The notes beneath the pieces were generated by a model. That model did no database searches. It saw only the letters and a list, made by a program, of their open reading frames with translations, and was not told where the DNA came from. A program made the position numbers and the translations under genes. Shown in pieces: positions 31,738-41,100 of a stretch of DNA of 64,000 bases. Source of the DNA: Actinoallomurus liliacearum. Its GTDB lineage: Bacteria; Actinomycetota; Actinomycetes; Streptosporangiales; Streptosporangiaceae. Position 1 is the stretch's first letter. Every line of letters begins with the position of its first letter. The stretch is from contig NZ_BAABHJ010000027.1 in assembly GCF_039542035.1 (NCBI RefSeq), positions 124,001 through 188,000 of the forward strand, written 5' to 3'.

Positions 31738-32786
31738 GCGCGTCCCACCCGGCCCCGCCGGACGACGGCCAGGAAGACCGGGCCGCCCGCCACCGCGGTG
31801 ACGATGCCGACCTGGATCTCCGCGGGCCGGCCGAGGACCCGTCCGAGCACGTCGGCGCCGAGCAGCATCACCGGGGCCAGCACCGCGCAGTAGGGCAGCA
31901 GCCGGCGCAGGTCGGGGCCGGTCAGCGCGCGTACGAGGTGCGGCACCATCAGCCCGACGAAGACGATCGGCCCGCACGCGGCGGTGGCCGCGCCGCACAG
32001 CAGCGTGACGGCGACGAGCGCGCCGGTCCGCGTCCAGGTGGGGCGGGCACCGAGCGCGCGGGCGCCGTCGTCGCCGAGGGCCAGCGCGTTGAGCGGACGG
32101 GCGAGCGCGGCGGTGAGCAGCACCCCGGCCGCGACGAACGGGGCGATCCCCGTGACGGTCGAGGGCCGGGCGGTGGCCAGCGACCCGACCGTCCAGAACC
32201 GCATCCTGTCCAGGGCGGCCGTGTCGATGAGCTCCACCGCGCTGACGTAGGCGTACAGCGCCGCGTTGACGGCCGCCCCGGCGAGGGCCAGCCGCTCCGG
32301 CGTGGCGGCGCGTCCTCCGCCGACCGCCCAGACCAGGACGGCGACCGCGCCCGCCCCCACGAACGAGAACCACACGTAACCCGAGACGGACCTGATCCCC
32401 AGGAAGGTGATCGCGGACACGACGGCGGCCGAGGCGCCGGCGTTGATGCCGAGCAGGCCGGGGTCGGCGAGCGGGTTGCGGGTCAGCGCCTGCATGACCC
32501 CGCCGGCGAGCCCGAGCGCGGCACCGGCCAGGAGGCCCAGGAGAGTGCGCGGCAGCCGGGTCTCACGGACGACGGTGTAGGCGGGGGCGTCCGGATCGAG
32601 GAGGCCGTGCCAGACCTCGCCGAGGGAGTACCGCCGGGCGCCGATGGCCAGGCTCGCCGCGAGGACGGCGAGCAGGAGCAGCAGCGCGGCGGGCGGCCCG
32701 GCCCGGCGCGCGGACCGGCGTCGTCCCACCGGTGGGGCGGCCGGGGGCGGCGCCGCGGACGGCGCCGGTGACTTGGTGACGGACAC
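31734..32786 (-). CDS. siderophore ABC transporter permease (FecC type)
   Basis: Integral membrane protein of 350 aa, partner of the FecD-type permease. It shows TRLPRTLLGLLAGAALGLAG, RNPLADPGLLGINAGASAAV and CGPIVFVGLMVPHLVRALTG. GTG start chosen because GGAG lies seven bases upstream; longer readings reach into the iron box. It is first in the importer operon and is read divergently from the binding-protein gene, both under the shared DmdR/IdeR box. Confidence 0.88.
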   Translation of the reverse strand: MSVTKSPAPSAAPPPAAPPVGRRRSARRAGPPAALLLLLAVLAASLAIGARRYSLGEVWHGLLDPDAPAYTVVRETRLPRTLLGLLAGAALGLAGGVMQALTRNPLADPGLLGINAGASAAVVSAITFLGIRSVSGYVWFSFVGAGAVAVLVWAVGGGRAATPERLALAGAAVNAALYAYVSAVELIDTAALDRMRFWTVGSLATARPSTVTGIAPFVAAGVLLTAALARPLNALALGDDGARALGARPTWTRTGALVAVTLLCGAATAACGPIVFVGLMVPHLVRALTGPDLRRLLPYCAVLAPVMLLGADVLGRVLGRPAEIQVGIVTAVAGGPVFLAVVRRGRVGRA

Positions 32787-32832
32787 GGGAGGGCTCCGGA
32801 TCGAGATCGCGATCACACTGGACAAGGCCGAC

Positions 32833-32851
32833 TTAGGTTAGGTTAACCTAA
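32833..32851. promoter_or_regulatory. iron box (DmdR/IdeR operator)
   Basis: TTAGGTTAGGTTAACCTAA is a near-perfect 19-bp match to the actinobacterial iron box. It lies between the divergent FecC-type permease and the siderophore-binding lipoprotein, so one site can repress the importer and the whole biosynthetic operon when Fe(II) is plentiful. Confidence 0.92.
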
Positions 32852-32902
32852 CTTCGATCTCGCGGCACCCGCCGCCCATCCCCCTGCAAGGAAGGACCCG
32901 CC

Positions 32903-33925
32903 ATGCCCCATGCCCGGACCCCAGGACTGTCCCGCCGCGGTCTGCTGGCCGCGTTGGGCGGAATCGGCGCGGGCGCGCTCGTCACCGCCTGCGGAGGGGG
33001 CGGCGGATCGAAGGCCGCGGTGAGCGGCGGATCCTGGGCGTTCACCGACGACCGCGGCCGGACGGTGAACGCGAAGAGCCGCCCGCGACGCCTCGTCGCC
33101 TACATCGGGACGGCGGCGGCCCTGCACGACCTCGGCCTCGGCGACCGGATCGTCGGCGTGTTCGGCCCGACCACGCTCAAGGACGGCAGGCCGGACCCGC
33201 TCGCCGGGAGCCTCGACGTGAGCAAGGTGACGGTGCTCGGCAACACCTTCGGCGAGTTCAACGTCGAGAAGTACGCCGGGCTGCGCCCCGACCTGCTGAT
33301 CACCAACATGTTCCTGCCGAACGCGCTCTGGTACGTGCCGGACAACAGCAAGGACAAGATCGCGGCGCTCGCCCCCAGCGTCGCCATCACCGCCGCGAAG
33401 GTGTCCATCACCGAGCCGATCCGGCGGTACGAGGAGCTGGCGGCGGCCCTCGGCGCCGACCTGAAGGCCCGGCAGGTCACCGACGCCAAGGCGCGGTTCG
33501 ACCGCGCCGCGGAGACGCTCCGCGCGGCGGCCAGGGCCAAGAGCGGCCTCAAGGTCCTGGCCGCCTCCGGCAGCCCCGACCTGTTCTACGCCTCCGACCC
33601 GAACGCGAACGCCGACCTGCGGTACTTCCGCAGCCTCGGCGTGGACCTGATCGTGCCGGACAAGGTCAGCTCCCAGGGCTTCTTCGAGGAGTTGAGCTGG
33701 GAGAACGCCGACAAGTACCCGGCCGACGTGATCCTCCTGGACGCGCGGACCTCGGCGCTGCAGCCGAAGGACCTGGCCGCCAAGCCGACCTGGGCGAAGC
33801 TGCCCGCCGTGAAGGCGGGCCAGGTCACGCCGTGGCAGAGCGAGCCGCGCTTCAGCAACGCGGGCTTCGCGCCGCTCGTCGAGACGCTCGCCGCCGCCAT
33901 CCAGAAGGCGCAGAAGGTCCGCTGA
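32903..33925 (+). CDS. desE: ferric-siderophore-binding lipoprotein (DesE-like)
   Basis: Class III periplasmic-binding-type protein of 340 aa. The N-terminus has a twin-arginine-like SRRGLLAALGG and a lipobox LVTACGG, so it may be exported folded and lipid-anchored. The iron-siderophore binding fold is indicated by RLVAYIGTAAALHDLGLGDRIVG and GLRPDLLITNM. It is the first gene of the des-type operon and feeds the divergent ABC importer. ATG start with AAGGAAGGA upstream; the iron box lies 52 bp ahead. The DesE name rests on synteny with desA-desD; the exact siderophore is inferred. Confidence 0.88.
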   Translation: MPHARTPGLSRRGLLAALGGIGAGALVTACGGGGGSKAAVSGGSWAFTDDRGRTVNAKSRPRRLVAYIGTAAALHDLGLGDRIVGVFGPTTLKDGRPDPLAGSLDVSKVTVLGNTFGEFNVEKYAGLRPDLLITNMFLPNALWYVPDNSKDKIAALAPSVAITAAKVSITEPIRRYEELAAALGADLKARQVTDAKARFDRAAETLRAAARAKSGLKVLAASGSPDLFYASDPNANADLRYFRSLGVDLIVPDKVSSQGFFEELSWENADKYPADVILLDARTSALQPKDLAAKPTWAKLPAVKAGQVTPWQSEPRFSNAGFAPLVETLAAAIQKAQKVR

Positions 33926-33948
33926 CCCGCGACGACAGGAGACCCATC

Positions 33949-34800
33949 GTGAGCACCACCGCCACCGCCGCTCCGTTCCGGTTCTTCGACCTGCGGGTCG
34001 TGCGGACGCGGCGCCTCGGCCCGTCGATCGTCCGGATCACGTTCGGCGGGGCCCCCCTCACCGGCCTCGCCTGCGGCGGTCGTGACCAGCGGTTCAAACT
34101 GTTCCTCCCCCACCCCCACCAGGAAGCGCCCGTCGTCCCCACCGAGGCGGGCGAGGAGTGGTTCGCACGGTGGCGGGCGATGGACCCGGCCGTACGCGCG
34201 GTGATGCGCTCGTACACCGTGCGCGAGCAGCGCCGCGACCCCGACGAGCTCGACGTCGACTTCGCCCTGCACGGGGACGGCGGGCCGGCGTGCCGCTGGG
34301 CGGCCCGCGCCACCCCGGGAGACCCGGTCGTCGTGCTCGGCCCGGTGGAACCCGACAACGGCGGCGTCGACTTCCGGCCGCCGCCGAACGCCGACTGGAT
34401 CCTGCTCACCGGGGACGAGACGGCGCTGCCCGCCGTCGCCGGCATCCTCGCCTGGCTGCCCGCGAGCGCCCGAGTGCGCGTGTGGATCGAGGTGCCGCAC
34501 GCGGCCGACGTGCAGGACCTGCCGACGGAGGCGCAGGCCGAGGTCACCTGGCTGGTCCGGGAGAACGCCCCCGCCGGGGCGACCCTGGAGGCGGTCCGGG
34601 CCGCCACGCTGCCGGCGGGCACCCCGTACGCCTGGATCGCGGGCGAGGCCGCCGGCGTGCGGGCTCTGCGGCGGCACCTGGTCGCCGAACGCGGCTTCGA
34701 CCGCCGCGCCGTGATGTTCACCGGCTACTGGCGCCGGGGCGCGACGGAGGAGGACCTGCTCGCCGAGGCGGTGGCCGGCACGGCCCCCGCCGACGACTGA
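33949..34800 (+). CDS. desF: siderophore-interacting protein, ferric reductase (DesF-like)
   Basis: FAD-dependent ferric-siderophore reductase of 283 aa (SIP/ViuB family). The FAD-binding RSYTVRE motif and the C-terminal NAD(P)H domain (LLTGDETALPAVAGILAWLP, AWIAGEAAGVRALRRHL, FTGYWRRGATEE) are typical. It releases iron from the imported hydroxamate in the cytosol. GTG start with ACAGGAG; it lies 23 bp after the binding-protein gene and 17 bp before desA, in the same operon. Confidence 0.9.
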   Translation: MSTTATAAPFRFFDLRVVRTRRLGPSIVRITFGGAPLTGLACGGRDQRFKLFLPHPHQEAPVVPTEAGEEWFARWRAMDPAVRAVMRSYTVREQRRDPDELDVDFALHGDGGPACRWAARATPGDPVVVLGPVEPDNGGVDFRPPPNADWILLTGDETALPAVAGILAWLPASARVRVWIEVPHAADVQDLPTEAQAEVTWLVRENAPAGATLEAVRAATLPAGTPYAWIAGEAAGVRALRRHLVAERGFDRRAVMFTGYWRRGATEEDLLAEAVAGTAPADD

Positions 34801-34817
34801 CCTGGGAAGGACGACCC

Positions 34818-36278
34818 GTGACCTTCACCTCCCCTCTGCTCGGCGCGGACACCGCCGACCTCTACCGCGGCCTCGTCGCCGCCGGCGTCGACCGCGTGGC
34901 GGACCGGATCGCCGCGGCGGACCGGCCGTTCACCGGGATCACGCCGGACCGGCTCGCCGAAGAGGTCGCCGCCGTCGACCTCGACCGGCCCCTCGGCGAC
35001 GCGACCGCCGCCCTCGACGAACTCGAGGACCTCTACCTGCGCGACGCCGTCTACTTCCACCATCCGCGCTACCTCGCCCACCTGAACTGCCCGGTGGCCG
35101 TCCCCGCCCTGCTCGGCGAGGCCGTGCTGTCGGCCGTCAACTCCTCGCTCGACACCTGGGACCAGAGCGCCGGCGGCACGCTGATCGAACGCCGCCTGAT
35201 CGAGTGGACGGCCGGGCGCCTCGGCCTCGGCCCCGCCGCCGACGGGGTGTTCACGAGCGGCGGCACGCAGTCCAACCTCCAGGCCCTGCTGCTGGCCCGC
35301 GAAGAGGCGTGCGGACGCGCGCCCGCTCGGGCGGGCGTACTCCCCCGGCTGCGCGTCCTCGCCTCCACCCACGGACACTTCAGCGTGGTCAAGGCGGCGC
35401 GGCTGCTGGGCCTCGGCGACGACGCGGTGATCGGAGTGCCGTGCGACCGGGACCGGCGGATGCGGCCGGGCGCGCTCGCCCGCGAGCTGGACCGGTGCCG
35501 CCGCGAGGGCCTGGTGCCGATGGCGGTGGTCGCGACCGCCGGGACCACCGACTTCGGCGGCATCGACCCGCTGCCGGAGATCGCCGAACTGTGCGCGCGG
35601 GCCGGCGTGTGGCTGCACGTCGACGCGGCGTACGGGTGCGGGCTGCTGGTGTCGCGCCGCCGGCACCTCCTCAACGGCGTCGAGCGGGCCGACTCGGTCA
35701 CCGTCGACTACCACAAGTCCTTCTTCCAGCCGGTCAGCTGCAGCGCGGTGCTCGTACGGGACGGAGCCGTGCTGCGGCACGTGACCTACCACGCCGACTA
35801 CCTCAACCCCGCGCGCAGCGCCGCGCAGGGCGTGCCCAACCAGGTCGACAAGAGCCTGCAGACCACCCGCCGGTTCGACGCCCTGAAGCTGTGGCTCACC
35901 CTGCGCATCATCGGCGCGGACACGGTCGGCGGGCTCTTCGACGCGGTGCTCGACCGGGCCGCCGAGGCGTGGACGCTGCTGGACGCCGACCCGCGCTTCG
36001 AGGTAGTCGTACGGCCGCGGCTGAGCACCCTCGTGTTCCGCTACGCGCCGCCCGGGGCGAGTGACGCGACGCTCGACCGGGCGAACCTGCACGCGGCCGC
36101 CGCGCTGTCCGCCTCCGGGGCGGCGGTCGTGGCCACGACGGTCGTCGACGGCCGTCACCACCTGAAGTTCACGCTCCTGAACCCGCGCACCACCATCCGC
36201 GACATCGCCGACGTCCTCGACCTCCTCGCCGGGCACGCCCGCGACCTCCTGGGAGACGACCTTGCCCACGCCTCATGA
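34818..36278 (+). CDS. desA: PLP-dependent lysine decarboxylase (DesA-like)
   Basis: Group II PLP decarboxylase of 486 aa that converts L-lysine to cadaverine, the first step of desferrioxamine assembly. Visible features are TSGGTQSNLQALLLAREE, the Asp that contacts the pyridine nitrogen in LHVDAAYGCG, and the PLP-Lys in VDYHKSFFQPVSCS (near residue 299). It is also similar to 2,4-diaminobutyrate decarboxylases; neighbouring DesB- and DesD-type genes favour lysine. GTG start with GGGAAGGA. Its 3' end overlaps the next gene by 17 bp. Confidence 0.9.
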   Translation: MTFTSPLLGADTADLYRGLVAAGVDRVADRIAAADRPFTGITPDRLAEEVAAVDLDRPLGDATAALDELEDLYLRDAVYFHHPRYLAHLNCPVAVPALLGEAVLSAVNSSLDTWDQSAGGTLIERRLIEWTAGRLGLGPAADGVFTSGGTQSNLQALLLAREEACGRAPARAGVLPRLRVLASTHGHFSVVKAARLLGLGDDAVIGVPCDRDRRMRPGALARELDRCRREGLVPMAVVATAGTTDFGGIDPLPEIAELCARAGVWLHVDAAYGCGLLVSRRRHLLNGVERADSVTVDYHKSFFQPVSCSAVLVRDGAVLRHVTYHADYLNPARSAAQGVPNQVDKSLQTTRRFDALKLWLTLRIIGADTVGGLFDAVLDRAAEAWTLLDADPRFEVVVRPRLSTLVFRYAPPGASDATLDRANLHAAAALSASGAAVVATTVVDGRHHLKFTLLNPRTTIRDIADVLDLLAGHARDLLGDDLAHAS

Positions 36279-37569
36279 CTTCGTGGCCATCGGACTGGGC
36301 CCGTTCAACCTCGGCCTCGCCTGCCTGACCGACCCGATCGACGATCTCGACGGGATCTTCCTGGAGAGCGAGCCGGAGTTCGACTGGCACCCGGGCATGC
36401 TGCTGGAGGGCACCACGCTGCAGACGCCCTTCCTCGCCGACCTGGTCACGCTGGCCGACCCGACCTCGCCGTTCTCGTTCCTCAACTACCTGAAGACGTG
36501 GGGGCGCCTGTACCCCTTCTACATCCGCGAGAGCTTCTTCCCGCTGCGCGCCGAGTACGTCGACTACTGCCGCTGGGCGGCCGGCCGGCTGCCCACGATC
36601 CGCTTCGGCCACCACGTCACGGCCGTGGAGTACGACGAGGCCGAGGAGGTCTACGTCGTCCACGCCGACCGGGCGGCCACCGGCGACCGCGCGACCTTCC
36701 GTGCCCGGAACCTGGTCCTGGGCACCGGGACCCCGCCGTACGTCCCGGACTGCTGCCGCGACCTGCCCGGCGACGCGCTGCACTCCTCCGAATACCTGCC
36801 GAACCGCTCCGCGCTGCGGGCCAAGCGCAGCGTCACGGTCGTCGGCAGCGGCCAGAGCGCCGCGGAGATCTACCACGACCTGCTGCAGGACGTCGACGAC
36901 GGCGGCTACGAGCTGAACTGGGTGACCCGGTCCCCCCGGTTCTTCCCGCTGGAGTACACCAAGCTGACGCTGGAGATGACGTCGCCGGAGTACGTCGACT
37001 ACTTCCACGCGCTCCCCGCCCCGACCCGCGACCGGCTCTCGGCGGCCCAGAAGGGCCTGTACAAGGGGATCAACGCCGACCTCATCAACGAGATCTTCGA
37101 CCTGCTGTACCGCAAGAGCCTCGTCCGGCCCTGCCCGACGCGGCTGCTGACCGGCACGGCGCTGCGCGAGGTCCGCCACGACGCCGCGACCGGCGCGTAC
37201 ACGCTCGGCCTGCGCCAGGAGGAGCAGGGCCGCGACTTCACGCTCACGACCGAGGGCCTGGTCCTCGCCACCGGCTACCGGTACCAGGTCCCCGCCTTCC
37301 TCACCCCGATCGCGGACCGCCTCCGGTGGGACCCGGCCGGGCGCCTCGCGGTCCGGCGCGACTACAGCGTCCACACGACCGGCGGCGGCGTCTACGTGCA
37401 GAACGCCGAGTTGCACACCCACGGCTTCACGGCACCCGACCTGGGCATGGCCGCCTACCGCAATTCCTGCGTCATCCGGAGCCTGCTCGGCCGCGAGCCC
37501 TACCCGGTCGAGCGGTCCATCGCGTTCCAGGAGTTCGGCGCCCCCACGGAGGAGGTCGTGGCCGAATGA
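36262..37569 (+). CDS. desB: cadaverine/lysine N-hydroxylase (DesB-like)
   Basis: FAD/NADPH N-hydroxylating monooxygenase of 435 aa (IucD/SidA/PvdA family), giving N-hydroxycadaverine. N-terminal FAD site FVAIGLGPFNLGLACL, the LQTPFLADLVTLADPTSPFS segment, NADPH motif VVGSGQSAAEIYHDLL and C-terminal LATGYRYQVPAF. TTG start with GGGAG six bases upstream, inside the end of desA; it ends in an ATGA overlap with the next gene. Order and coupling match desferrioxamine operons. Confidence 0.92.
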   Translation: MPTPHDFVAIGLGPFNLGLACLTDPIDDLDGIFLESEPEFDWHPGMLLEGTTLQTPFLADLVTLADPTSPFSFLNYLKTWGRLYPFYIRESFFPLRAEYVDYCRWAAGRLPTIRFGHHVTAVEYDEAEEVYVVHADRAATGDRATFRARNLVLGTGTPPYVPDCCRDLPGDALHSSEYLPNRSALRAKRSVTVVGSGQSAAEIYHDLLQDVDDGGYELNWVTRSPRFFPLEYTKLTLEMTSPEYVDYFHALPAPTRDRLSAAQKGLYKGINADLINEIFDLLYRKSLVRPCPTRLLTGTALREVRHDAATGAYTLGLRQEEQGRDFTLTTEGLVLATGYRYQVPAFLTPIADRLRWDPAGRLAVRRDYSVHTTGGGVYVQNAELHTHGFTAPDLGMAAYRNSCVIRSLLGREPYPVERSIAFQEFGAPTEEVVAE

Positions 37570-39908
37570 CGGTGTTCTCCCGGACCGACGACCGGCTCGG
37601 CGAGTTCGCGCTCCGCCCCGTCGACCCGATCGGCGACGCGGCCCTGCTGCACCGCTGGGTCACGCACCCCAAGTCGGTGTTCTGGATGATGGGCGACGCG
37701 AGCCCGTCCGACGTGGTCGCGGAGTTCGAGGCCATCGCGGCGCGGCCCGGGCACGACGCGTTCCTCGGCCTGCACGAGGGCCGGCCGGCCTTCCTCGTCG
37801 AACGCTACGACCCGGGCCGCGAGCTCGGTGCGGTGTACGACGCGCGCCCCGGCGACGTCGGCATGCACTTCCTGGTCGCGCCGGCCGACACGCCGATCCA
37901 CGGCTTCACCCGTGCCGTGCTCGTCACGGTGATGGAGTTGCTGTTCGCCGACCCGCGGACCCGCCGCGTCATCGTCGAACCCGACGTGCGCAACACGGCG
38001 GTCCACGTGCTCAACGCGACCGTCGGCTTCGACGTCGTCGGCACCGTGCCGCTGCCGGGCAAGCAGGCCCTGCTGAGCGTCTGCACCCGCGAGCGGTACG
38101 CGGCGACCCGAGTTCCCGGCGAGCGCCCCGACGCCCCTGACGCCGTCGCGCACCTGACGCCCGGACGCTGGGCGCACGCGAACCGGCTCCTGGTCCGCAA
38201 GGCGCTCGCCGAGTTCGCGCACGAACGGCTGCTGATCCCCGAACGGCTGCCCGACGGCCGGTACGCCGTGCGCGGCGACGACGGCGGCGTGGAGTACCGG
38301 TTCGCGGCCCGCGTCATGGCCCTGGACCACTGGCGGATCGACGCGGGCTCCATCACCCGCCGGCGGTCCGGCGCCGAGCTTCCACTGGACGCCGTCGACC
38401 TGATCCTGGAGCTGCGGCACACGCTCGGCCTCACCGACGACGTGCTCCCCGTCTACCTGGAGGAGATCACCAGCACGCTCGCGAGCAGCGCGTTCAAGCT
38501 GGCCCGGCCGCCGGTCCCCGCGGCCGACCTTGCACGGGCGGACTTCCAGGCCGTCGAGACCGGCATGACGGAGGGCCACCCCTGCTTCGTGGCGAACAAC
38601 GGGCGTCTCGGCTTCGACGCCGAGGAGTATCACCGGTACGCCCCGGAGGCGGCCCGGCCCGTCCGCCTGCTGTGGCTGGCCGCGCACCGGGACCACTGCG
38701 CGTTCACCGGCGGCGCGGGCCTGGACAACGACGCGCTGATGCGCGCGGAGCTCGGCGAGCGGGTCCTCGACCGGTTCGCCGCGACGATGACCGGGCTCGG
38801 GCTGGACCTCGCCGATTTCCACCTGATCCCCGTCCACCCGTGGCAGTGGTGGAACCGCCTGTCGGTGACGTTCGCGGGCGAGGTGGCGCGCCGCCGCCTG
38901 GTGTTCCTCGGGCCGGGGGACGACGAGTACCTCGCCCAGCAGTCGATCCGGACGTTCTTCAACGTGACCGCGCCGTCGAAGCACTACGTCAAGACGGCCC
39001 TGTCCGTGCTGAACATGGGCTTCCTGCGCGGCCTGTCCGCGGAGTACATGGCGGCGACCCCGGCCATCAACGACTGGGTCGCCGACCTGGTCGCCGGCGA
39101 CGAGGTGCTCAAGCGGACCGGCCTGGCCGTCCTGCGGGAGCGCGCCGCGGTCGGCTACCACCACGAGCAGTACGCCGCCGCCTCGGACAAGAGCTCCGCG
39201 TACCGGAAGATGCTCGCCGCGCTGTGGCGGGAGAGCCCGGTCCCGCTGCTCGGGCCCGGCGAGCGGCTCGCGACCATGGCCTCGCTCCTGCACGTCGACC
39301 GGGCGGGCGACTCCCTGGCGAGCGCCCTGATCGGAGGGTCGGGTCTGGAGCCGGCCGCGTGGCTGCGCCGGTACCTCGACGCCTACCTGACGCCGATCCT
39401 GCACTGCTTCTACGCCCACGACCTGGTCTTCATGCCGCACGGCGAGAACGTCATCCTCGTCCTCGACGAGCGGGGCGTCCCCCGGCGCGCCGTCTTCAAG
39501 GACATCGCCGAGGAGATCGGCGTGATGAGCGCGGACCGGCCGCTGCCACCCGCGATCGAGCGGATCCGCGCGGACGTGCCCGAGGACGTGAAGATCCTGT
39601 CGATCTTCACGGACGTCTTCGACTGCTTCTTCCGCTTCCTCAGCGCGGCCCTCGACGCGGACGGCACTCTGGACGAGGAGGGCTTCTGGTCGACGGTGGC
39701 CGCGTGCGTCGCCGACTACCAGGACTCCGTCCCTCACCTGGCCGACCGGTTCGCACGCCACGACCTGTTCGCCGAACGCTTCGCGCTGTCCTGCCTGAAC
39801 CGGCTGCAACTGCGGAACAACCGGCAGATGGTCGACCTGGCCGACCCGGCCGGCGCGCTGCAGTTCTCCGGCACCCTGGACAACCCCATCGCGCGCTTCG
39901 CGCGGTAG
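37566..39908 (+). CDS. fused acyltransferase-NIS synthetase (DesC-DesD fusion)
   Basis: A 780-aa protein that joins two enzymes normally encoded separately. Residues 1-185 form a GNAT-like acyl-CoA:hydroxylamine transferase (DesC/IucB type: FALRPVDPIGDAALLHRWVT, VFWMMGDASPS, VIVEPDVRNTAVHVLN). Residues about 195-780 form an IucA/IucC NRPS-independent siderophore synthetase (DesD type: EGHPCFVANNGRLGF, HLIPVHPWQWWNRL, TAPSKHYVKTALSVLNMGFL, HGENVILVLDERGVPRRAVF). Together they would acylate N-hydroxycadaverine and condense and cyclise it. No in-frame stop, start with Shine-Dalgarno or frameshift separates the halves, so the fusion is genuine in this sequence. It ends the operon; a bidirectional terminator follows. 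Confidence 0.92.
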   Translation: MTVFSRTDDRLGEFALRPVDPIGDAALLHRWVTHPKSVFWMMGDASPSDVVAEFEAIAARPGHDAFLGLHEGRPAFLVERYDPGRELGAVYDARPGDVGMHFLVAPADTPIHGFTRAVLVTVMELLFADPRTRRVIVEPDVRNTAVHVLNATVGFDVVGTVPLPGKQALLSVCTRERYAATRVPGERPDAPDAVAHLTPGRWAHANRLLVRKALAEFAHERLLIPERLPDGRYAVRGDDGGVEYRFAARVMALDHWRIDAGSITRRRSGAELPLDAVDLILELRHTLGLTDDVLPVYLEEITSTLASSAFKLARPPVPAADLARADFQAVETGMTEGHPCFVANNGRLGFDAEEYHRYAPEAARPVRLLWLAAHRDHCAFTGGAGLDNDALMRAELGERVLDRFAATMTGLGLDLADFHLIPVHPWQWWNRLSVTFAGEVARRRLVFLGPGDDEYLAQQSIRTFFNVTAPSKHYVKTALSVLNMGFLRGLSAEYMAATPAINDWVADLVAGDEVLKRTGLAVLRERAAVGYHHEQYAAASDKSSAYRKMLAALWRESPVPLLGPGERLATMASLLHVDRAGDSLASALIGGSGLEPAAWLRRYLDAYLTPILHCFYAHDLVFMPHGENVILVLDERGVPRRAVFKDIAEEIGVMSADRPLPPAIERIRADVPEDVKILSIFTDVFDCFFRFLSAALDADGTLDEEGFWSTVAACVADYQDSVPHLADRFARHDLFAERFALSCLNRLQLRNNRQMVDLADPAGALQFSGTLDNPIARFAR

Positions 39909-40028
39909 CGCTGAGCGGTCTGTGACCATCGGCATCCTGTTCCGGCCTCACCGGTGAGCCCGAAGGGCACTCCGGATCGACCGGCCTAGGGTGGAGTCAC
40001 CTGCTGTGCCGACGCGGCTGGTGAGAGC

Positions 40029-40061
40029 GTTGGACCGCCTCCCTTCGGAAGGCGGTCCAAC
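40029..40061. terminator. bidirectional terminator between des operon and quinone reductase
   Basis: GTTGGACCGCCT and AGGCGGTCCAAC form a 12-bp stem with a short loop. It sits between the convergent DesC-DesD and quinone oxidoreductase genes and can serve both. Confidence 0.8.
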
Positions 40062-40075
40062 GGCGCGGACGCAGG

Positions 40076-41056
40076 TCAGAGCGTCGCGACTTGGAGCACG
40101 AGCTTGCCGGTGGTCGCTCCTGCTTCGATGCGGCGGTGCGCCTCGACGGCCCGTTCCAGGGGCAGGGTTTCGACCTGGACCCGCAGGGTGCCCTTCGCCG
40201 CGGCCGCCACCGCGCGGCGCAGCGCCCGGCCCGCCTCTTCGGGGAAGGCGGCGGAGAAGGCGGCCAGGTTGAAACCGGAGACCGTCTTATTGGTGAACCA
40301 CAGCTCGTTGGCCGGGACCCCGACGTCGTCGGCGCCTGACGCGTTGCCCATCACCACGAGGCGTCCCATCGGCGCCAGCCGGTCCAGGCTGGCGCGGCGA
40401 GCGGGGCCGCCGACCATGTCGACGATGATGTCGAACTCCCCCGCCTCGGCGATCCGGTCGCGCAGGATCACCTCGTCATAGCCGAAGTTCCTGGCGGTCT
40501 CGATCTTGGCCTCGCTGCCGACCGTGCCGACCACGCGGCCCGCGCCCAGCAGCCGGGCGGCCTGGCCGAGCTGGCTGCCCACGCCTCCGGCCGCGGCATG
40601 GACCAGGACGCTCTGTCCGGGCTCGATGCGCGCCACCCGATCGAGCACCAGAAAAGCGGTGGTGCTGTTGGACGGCAGCGCCGCGGCCACGTCCAGCCCG
40701 AGCCCGAGGTCGTCCAGCGGAGCGACCAGGTCGGCGGAGGTGACGGCCACCTCCGCGTAGCCACCGCTGTCGACGATCGTCAACGCCGCCACCCGCTGGC
40801 CGACCGTCAGATCCTCGACGCCCTCACCGACGGCACGGATCCGGCCCGCGACCTCGATGCCGGGCACGAAGGGCAACGGCACGTCCACCACGCCACGCCG
40901 GTAGAGGACCTCGGCGAAGTTGGCGCCCGCGTACGCCACGTCGATGGCGACCTGGCCCGGGCCGGGCTCGGGGATCGCCACCTTGTCCGTGCGGAGAACC
41001 TCGGCCTCGCCGAACTCGGGGATGGTCACTGCCTTCATCTGCTCGCTGCTGCTCAT
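40076..41056 (-). CDS. NAD(P)H:quinone oxidoreductase (zinc-free MDR)
   Basis: Medium-chain reductase of 326 aa, cytosolic. GroES-like half with VLYRRGVVDVPLPFVPG and GxAVEDLTVGQRVAA-like segment; Rossmann half with SVLVHAAAGGVGSQLGQAAR. No catalytic or structural zinc Cys cluster, as in QOR-type enzymes that reduce quinones or enones with NADPH. Start may be the ATG at 41056 or the Met 6 codons in (MKAVTIPEFG), which is the family-typical beginning; neither has a strong Shine-Dalgarno. The XRE regulator gene ends 44 bp upstream on the same strand, so co-expression is likely. Confidence 0.87.
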   Translation of the reverse strand: MSSSEQMKAVTIPEFGEAEVLRTDKVAIPEPGPGQVAIDVAYAGANFAEVLYRRGVVDVPLPFVPGIEVAGRIRAVGEGVEDLTVGQRVAALTIVDSGGYAEVAVTSADLVAPLDDLGLGLDVAAALPSNSTTAFLVLDRVARIEPGQSVLVHAAAGGVGSQLGQAARLLGAGRVVGTVGSEAKIETARNFGYDEVILRDRIAEAGEFDIIVDMVGGPARRASLDRLAPMGRLVVMGNASGADDVGVPANELWFTNKTVSGFNLAAFSAAFPEEAGRALRRAVAAAAKGTLRVQVETLPLERAVEAHRRIEAGATTGKLVLQVATL

Positions 41057-41100
41057 GGAGGTGAGTCTGCTGTCGCGGCACGGACTCGGGCAGTGTCAGC

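Noticed and set aside
37500..39935. 811-aa open frame antisense to the DesC-DesD fusion
   Set aside because: Shadow of a high-GC3 gene; no recognisable protein features.
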